From Ascoidea rubescens DSM 1968 (Eukaryota > Ascomycota > Saccharomycetes > Ascoideales > Ascoideaceae), in the NCBI RefSeq assembly GCF_001661345.1, contig NW_017962923.1, positions 124,001 through 188,000 on the forward strand: a DNA stretch of 64,000 bases. Direction: 5' to 3'. The position numbers were made by a program, and so were the translations under genes. The notes beneath the pieces are model-generated. The model made no database searches. It saw only the letters and a program-made list of their open reading frames with translations, and was not told the DNA's origin. This document shows positions 60,233 to 64,000 of this stretch, one piece after another; within the stretch, counting starts at the first letter, position 1, and the number at the start of each line of letters is the position of its first letter.

Positions 60233-60403
60233 ATGTCCAGAGAAGTACAAAACATAGTTTACATCCCTCAAAAGAATTGTGCTGCACGTGAGATACAAAA
60301 AAAAATGAACGTCTTATGGGCAAACAGCGTTTGGGCTACTAATATCAACCACAATAATAGAATTGATGAACAAAAATATCATAATGGTTTATACGAATAT
60401 TAA
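60233..60403 (+). CDS. 56-codon smORF / upstream ORF abutting PMS1
   Basis: A frame of 56 codons (MSREVQNIVYIPQKN ... NGLYEY) ends with TAA at 60401-60403, two bases before the PMS1 ATG. It contains a CACGTG (60285-60290) and has no recognised domain. It could be an upstream ORF that limits PMS1 translation, a small independent gene, or chance in a promoter. Confidence 0.25.
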   Translation: MSREVQNIVYIPQKNCAAREIQKKMNVLWANSVWATNINHNNRIDEQKYHNGLYEY

Positions 60404-60405
60404 TC

Positions 60406-63069
60406 ATGAGTAGGCTGAACATCGCCAAAATCAACAATGTTGATATTCAAAAAATCAATTCCGGACAAGTAATTATAGATCTTCAAACTGCTGTCAAAGA
60501 ATTGGTTGAAAATTCTTTGGATGCTAATTCAACCTCAATTGAAATATTATTCAAAAATTATGGAATCGATTCTATTGAGGTAATTGATAATGGTGATGGG
60601 ATTGATCGATTAGATTTCAAAAATATTGCTTTGAATAGCTATACTTCCAAGCTATCTTCATTTGATGATTTAGATATTTTAAACTCCTTTGGATTTAGAG
60701 GTGAGGCAATTCATTCATTAGTTTCCACATCAAAATCATTTCAAATAACAACTGCGACAAAGGAAACTTATCCTAAAGCATCAATTTTAAACTTTGGTTC
60801 AAATGGACTTTTGATATCAATTAAACCAACAACCAGAAATGTTGGCACATCCTCTTTAATCACAAACCTATTTGAAAATTTACCAGTTAGAAGAAAAAAT
60901 TTTATCAAAAATCATAAAAGAGAATTTAATAAAGCAATTGAATTATTAACAAATTATTGCTTGATAACAGAAAATGTTAGGCTTAAAATATTTAATATTT
61001 TACCTAAAAGAAATAACAAAAATTTAATCATAGCAACAAAGGGCTTAAATAACAAACTAAAAGACAACATCTATTCGGTTTTTGGTTCTAAAATCTTTAA
61101 TTTTAAATCTTTAATTGAAATTGATTTTTCTTTAAACTTGTTTTCAACCTCAAAAGTAAAATTAGTTGGTTATCTTTCTAATCCTTCACCAAAAATGGGT
61201 GTTAAATCTCCCTCCCACCAATACATATTTGTTAATTCTAGACCAGTAATCTTAAAGAATTTGAAAGATTTGCTTAATAATCTTTATAAAAGTTTTAATT
61301 TATTGCAGTATCCTGTTTTTTTCTTAAACTTAAAAATTAATCTGAACATGATCGATATCAATGTTACCCCTGATAAAAGAACTATCTTAATTCAAAATGA
61401 AACTGAAATACTAAATCTTATCAAATCTAAAATTTTAGATCTTTATCATAACTCTGACGCTGAAATTTCAAAAAACAATTTTAAATCAAGCCCTTTTACT
61501 AATGATAAGTTTGATATAACAAAGAGTAGAATAGACTGTGATCTTGAACCCAAGGATATAGAAGAAAACTGCAAATCTTTGGATTCTAATACAGATAATG
61601 ACATAAAGACATTAATAGAAGACAACAATACATCTTGTATGTTTGAAAGGCCCACAAAAAGATTGAAAAATAACAATTTATCAAATTATACTACTTCTAT
61701 TTTAAAATCATTTACAAATGATTTATCTGGAGATTCATTTTCTGAAAAAAATGCATTTCAGCATTATATTAATAATAATATTGACAATGATTCCAAAATA
61801 AAAGAAAACAGTTTTGATATTCAGAAAAAACATAACGACTATCATGAATGTAATAAAACAGTAAATCCTTCTCTGCAAGAATTGAATAACGGTTTAGAGG
61901 TTACTATTTTTGAAGGTTTTGGTGACAAATCAAATAATAATGAAAATAGTACAGAAGTTTCAAATAGTATAAATGCTATAACTAACGAAAGCAAGAATGT
62001 TTTTAATATTGCTTCAAATAATAATTTTAATGATTTTAGTTCTCAAAGTGATTCTGTTTTTTGTCAATTAAATATTAATAAAAGTCATCTGGGCTTAATC
62101 AATAAGAGTGATGCTAATAAAATAGTTGCCGATATAAATAATGATGACAAGGGTATTAAAAAAATTAAAGGCGATAATAAAAGCAAAGAAATTTTAAATA
62201 GAAATGACCAGTTGAGTAAAACTTTCTTTAATCAGAAAAAACTGAAAAATCGTGAATCTCAAAATCAACTAATAGTCACAAATGCTTTTCGAATGGGCGA
62301 AATTACTCAAGAGTTTAATGAGGTATACAACTCAATAAAAGATAATTACATTAATAACATGAAGGATAATTTTTATGGAAATTCAAAATGTTCTGACATT
62401 AATACTGAGCAAGAAACAACTGAAGAGCAGTTAACATTAAAAGTTAATAAAAAAGATTTTCTGGAAATGAAAATTGTGGGACAATTTAATCTTGGATTTA
62501 TTCTTGCAACCTCTAAGCACGAGAATTTATTTATAATTGATCAACATGCTTCAGATGAAAAATTTAATTTTGAACAATTAAGAAAAAATACAAAATTTCA
62601 AAGACAAAGGTTAATCAGTCCTATTAATGTTGAATTGGCAATAATAGATGAAATGATTGTTAAAGATAATATTGAAATGATCGAAAAAAATGGATTTAAA
62701 ATTAGGGTCAATGAGAATAATAAAGCAGGATTCAAAATTGAATTGATTTCGATACCAATATCTAAGAAGACAGTATTTGATTTAAGTGATTTTATTGAAT
62801 TAGTATATAAAATTAAGGAGAATCAAAGTGGTGGATATAAGATTAATAATGAAGTGAGTTGCTCTAAAATATATTCGATGTTTGCTTCAAGAGCATGTAG
62901 AATGAGTATAATGATTGGTAAACCATTGAATATTTCAAAAATGAAAAAGGTTGTCAGTAATTTAAGTCAATTAGACAAACCTTGGAACTGTCCTCATGGA
63001 AGGCCAACAATGAGACATTTGATGGAGTTAACAAAAATTGAAACATTTATCGAAGACTATACAATTTAG
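60406..63069 (+). CDS. PMS1: DNA mismatch repair protein Pms1 (MutL-alpha endonuclease subunit)
   Basis: Pms1 pairs with Mlh1 to form MutL-alpha, which nicks DNA during mismatch repair. The 887 aa are close to the S. cerevisiae length. The GHKL ATPase motifs are intact: TAVKELVENSLDANS near 29-43, EVIDNGDGIDRLD near 63-75, NSFGFRGEAIHSL near 99-111 and VGTSSLITNLFENLPVRRK near 150-168. The C-terminal endonuclease domain carries the metal motif DQHASDEKFNFE near 712-723, ASRACRMSIMIGKPL near 827-841 and CPHGRPTMRHL near 863-873. Between them is a long Asn/Ser/Lys-rich linker (about 345-660). CACGTG sites at 60124-60129 and 60285-60290 lie upstream. Confidence 0.97.
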   Translation: MSRLNIAKINNVDIQKINSGQVIIDLQTAVKELVENSLDANSTSIEILFKNYGIDSIEVIDNGDGIDRLDFKNIALNSYTSKLSSFDDLDILNSFGFRGEAIHSLVSTSKSFQITTATKETYPKASILNFGSNGLLISIKPTTRNVGTSSLITNLFENLPVRRKNFIKNHKREFNKAIELLTNYCLITENVRLKIFNILPKRNNKNLIIATKGLNNKLKDNIYSVFGSKIFNFKSLIEIDFSLNLFSTSKVKLVGYLSNPSPKMGVKSPSHQYIFVNSRPVILKNLKDLLNNLYKSFNLLQYPVFFLNLKINLNMIDINVTPDKRTILIQNETEILNLIKSKILDLYHNSDAEISKNNFKSSPFTNDKFDITKSRIDCDLEPKDIEENCKSLDSNTDNDIKTLIEDNNTSCMFERPTKRLKNNNLSNYTTSILKSFTNDLSGDSFSEKNAFQHYINNNIDNDSKIKENSFDIQKKHNDYHECNKTVNPSLQELNNGLEVTIFEGFGDKSNNNENSTEVSNSINAITNESKNVFNIASNNNFNDFSSQSDSVFCQLNINKSHLGLINKSDANKIVADINNDDKGIKKIKGDNKSKEILNRNDQLSKTFFNQKKLKNRESQNQLIVTNAFRMGEITQEFNEVYNSIKDNYINNMKDNFYGNSKCSDINTEQETTEEQLTLKVNKKDFLEMKIVGQFNLGFILATSKHENLFIIDQHASDEKFNFEQLRKNTKFQRQRLISPINVELAIIDEMIVKDNIEMIEKNGFKIRVNENNKAGFKIELISIPISKKTVFDLSDFIELVYKIKENQSGGYKINNEVSCSKIYSMFASRACRMSIMIGKPLNISKMKKVVSNLSQLDKPWNCPHGRPTMRHLMELTKIETFIEDYTI

Positions 63070-63514
63070 TGACTGCAATTTTATTATTAAAGTTAAGAAA
63101 AAATGAATAAAAAATGAATAAAAAATGAATAAAAAATGAATAAAAAATGATGTCGTATATGAGCATATAATTGAAACACAATTGAAATATAATTAACGTA
63201 TAAATTTATGATCAATTTTTGATTTTAAGAAAAAACATTTTTAAAAATTTTTTTTTCTCGAATAAGACAACACAAAAAACAAACAAACTTGACACTAAAA
63301 AATAAAAATAAATGAATGAATACTTAAAATGTAGAAATCAAGTAGTAATCTGAAATAAAAGGGAAAGAATAAAAAAAGAATAAAATTAAAAAAAACAAAA
63401 TAAGACCCTTAAAGAAAAAAAACAAAATAGAAATCATTGAAAAAAAAACACACTAACATTTAGAATTAGCTTCCACATTAAAAATAAAAAAGTATAATAA
63501 AAAAATTCATCAAA
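63070..63514. other. Convergent AT-rich spacer with an 11-bp tandem repeat
   Basis: This 445-bp spacer between convergent genes is almost all A/T. It includes a tandem array of AAAAAATGAAT-type units (about 63100-63150, five copies). No gene or CACGTG is seen. Confidence 0.5.
63100..63150 (+). repeat. 11-bp tandem repeat (AAAAAATGAAT)n
   Basis: Five near-identical head-to-tail copies of an 11-bp unit follow the PMS1 stop codon by about 30 bp. Confidence 0.85.
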
Positions 63515-64000
63515 TTAAGTCATAAGAAAATTGAAAATTGAAAATTGAAACAAAAAAAAAAATAAAATAAAAAAAATTAAAAAAAACAACGCGTAAAAAC
63601 CAGTATTTTTAAAGAGTAAAACATTTCTTCTGAAAAAATTAGGCTGAGTGTAATTAGAATCATCGTTATGATTTATAAGTAATTTTTCGTTTAATAAATC
63701 GGAGGGAAGATAAGAGATATCTAAAGTGTTAGATTTGTATTTAGATGAATTTGGAGAAGGAGAGGGAGTTAAAGGAAAATCAAAGAAGGGATTTTGATGG
63801 ATAGGGGAATTATTTTTAGAGAAATTATTTGAAATGATAATTTGCAAATCCTTTAATGAAGAACTGTCACCTAAGAAAGTAAAATTAGTCAAGTGATTTT
63901 GAGAATTAAAAGGTGGTAAGTGTGAGAATTGATTGTCAGGGGTAAAATCAATACCCAATGAAGACCAATTTAAAGATGGAATTGACACAAATGATGAAAG
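63515..64000 (-). CDS. Partial protein with C-terminal membrane segment (start beyond window)
   Basis: This is the last 161 residues of a protein whose frame is still open at base 64000. It is Ser/Asn/Phe/Pro-rich (SLNWSSLGIDFTPDNQFSHL, then PLTPSPSPNSSKYKSN) and ends in a strongly hydrophobic stretch of about 30 residues (FYALFFLIFFILFFFLFQF), which suggests a tail anchor. I do not recognise the family. The hydrophobic end is also what very AT-rich sequence would give by chance, so the true C-terminus could be misjudged, but the composition upstream looks coding. Confidence 0.5.
   Translation of the reverse strand, partial: LSSFVSIPSLNWSSLGIDFTPDNQFSHLPPFNSQNHLTNFTFLGDSSSLKDLQIIISNNFSKNNSPIHQNPFFDFPLTPSPSPNSSKYKSNTLDISYLPSDLLNEKLLINHNDDSNYTQPNFFRRNVLLFKNTGFYALFFLIFFILFFFLFQFSIFNFLMT

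Noticed and set aside
1-64000. CRISPR arrays, bacterial operons, rRNA or recently transferred bacterial genes
   Set aside because: No repeat-spacer pattern or bacterial-type cluster is present; all recognised proteins are typical of yeasts.

Overview
The window is nuclear DNA of a budding yeast (Saccharomycotina). It is AT-rich, densely packed and almost intron-free. Most proteins have recognisable Saccharomyces cerevisiae counterparts, and many carry long Asn, Asp or Ser runs encoded by AAT/AAC-type triplet repeats. About 24 protein-coding genes are supported, including two cut by the window edges and one spliced gene. There is also one decayed Ty1/copia retrotransposon. I found no tRNA, rRNA or CRISPR array. 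I could not settle from conserved positions how the CUG codon is decoded.

Layout. Left part (1-24.8 kb): BIO2 (partial, -), NUP42 (+), an EST1/EBS1-like gene (+), COQ4 (+), CDD1 (+), LIP2 (-), a REF2/PNUTS-like gene (-), a VPS64/FAR10-like FHA gene (+), a large unknown gene (-), CDC1 (-) and a GCIP-like gene (+). Middle (24.8-37.6 kb): a 1.9-kb low-coding stretch holding a 58-residue zinc-ribbon smORF, then GIT1 (+), MAP1 (-), CCT6 (-) and the copia element (-). Right part (37.6-64 kb): SWF1-like (+), a histidine-phosphatase gene (+), ERF2 (+), a PXA/NVJ3-like gene (+), PUS5 (-), a CENP-B/Tc5-type DNA-binding gene (-), RSM24 (+), HMO1 (-, one intron), AMS1 (+), a CSN7/CSN9-like PCI gene (+), PMS1 (+) and a partial membrane-anchored protein (-).

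How it hangs together. These are mostly unrelated housekeeping genes rather than a pathway cluster. Themes that recur are mitochondrial functions (BIO2, COQ4, LIP2, PUS5, RSM24), protein palmitoylation (SWF1-like and ERF2 within 7 kb) and RNA/telomere/nuclear-pore functions (NUP42, EBS1-like, REF2-like). The strongest large-scale signal is gene content. As I recall the S. cerevisiae map, most genes come either from YDR174-YDR206 or from YLR238-YLR246, two segments paired by the whole-genome duplication. The window therefore looks like an unduplicated relative of the single ancestral segment, shuffled locally.

Regulatory layout. CACGTG palindromes (16 found by eye) sit almost only in intergenic DNA, often in GC-rich islands between divergent genes. 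One cluster has three copies in 27 bp. This suggests a Cbf1-type factor acting as a general promoter organiser here.
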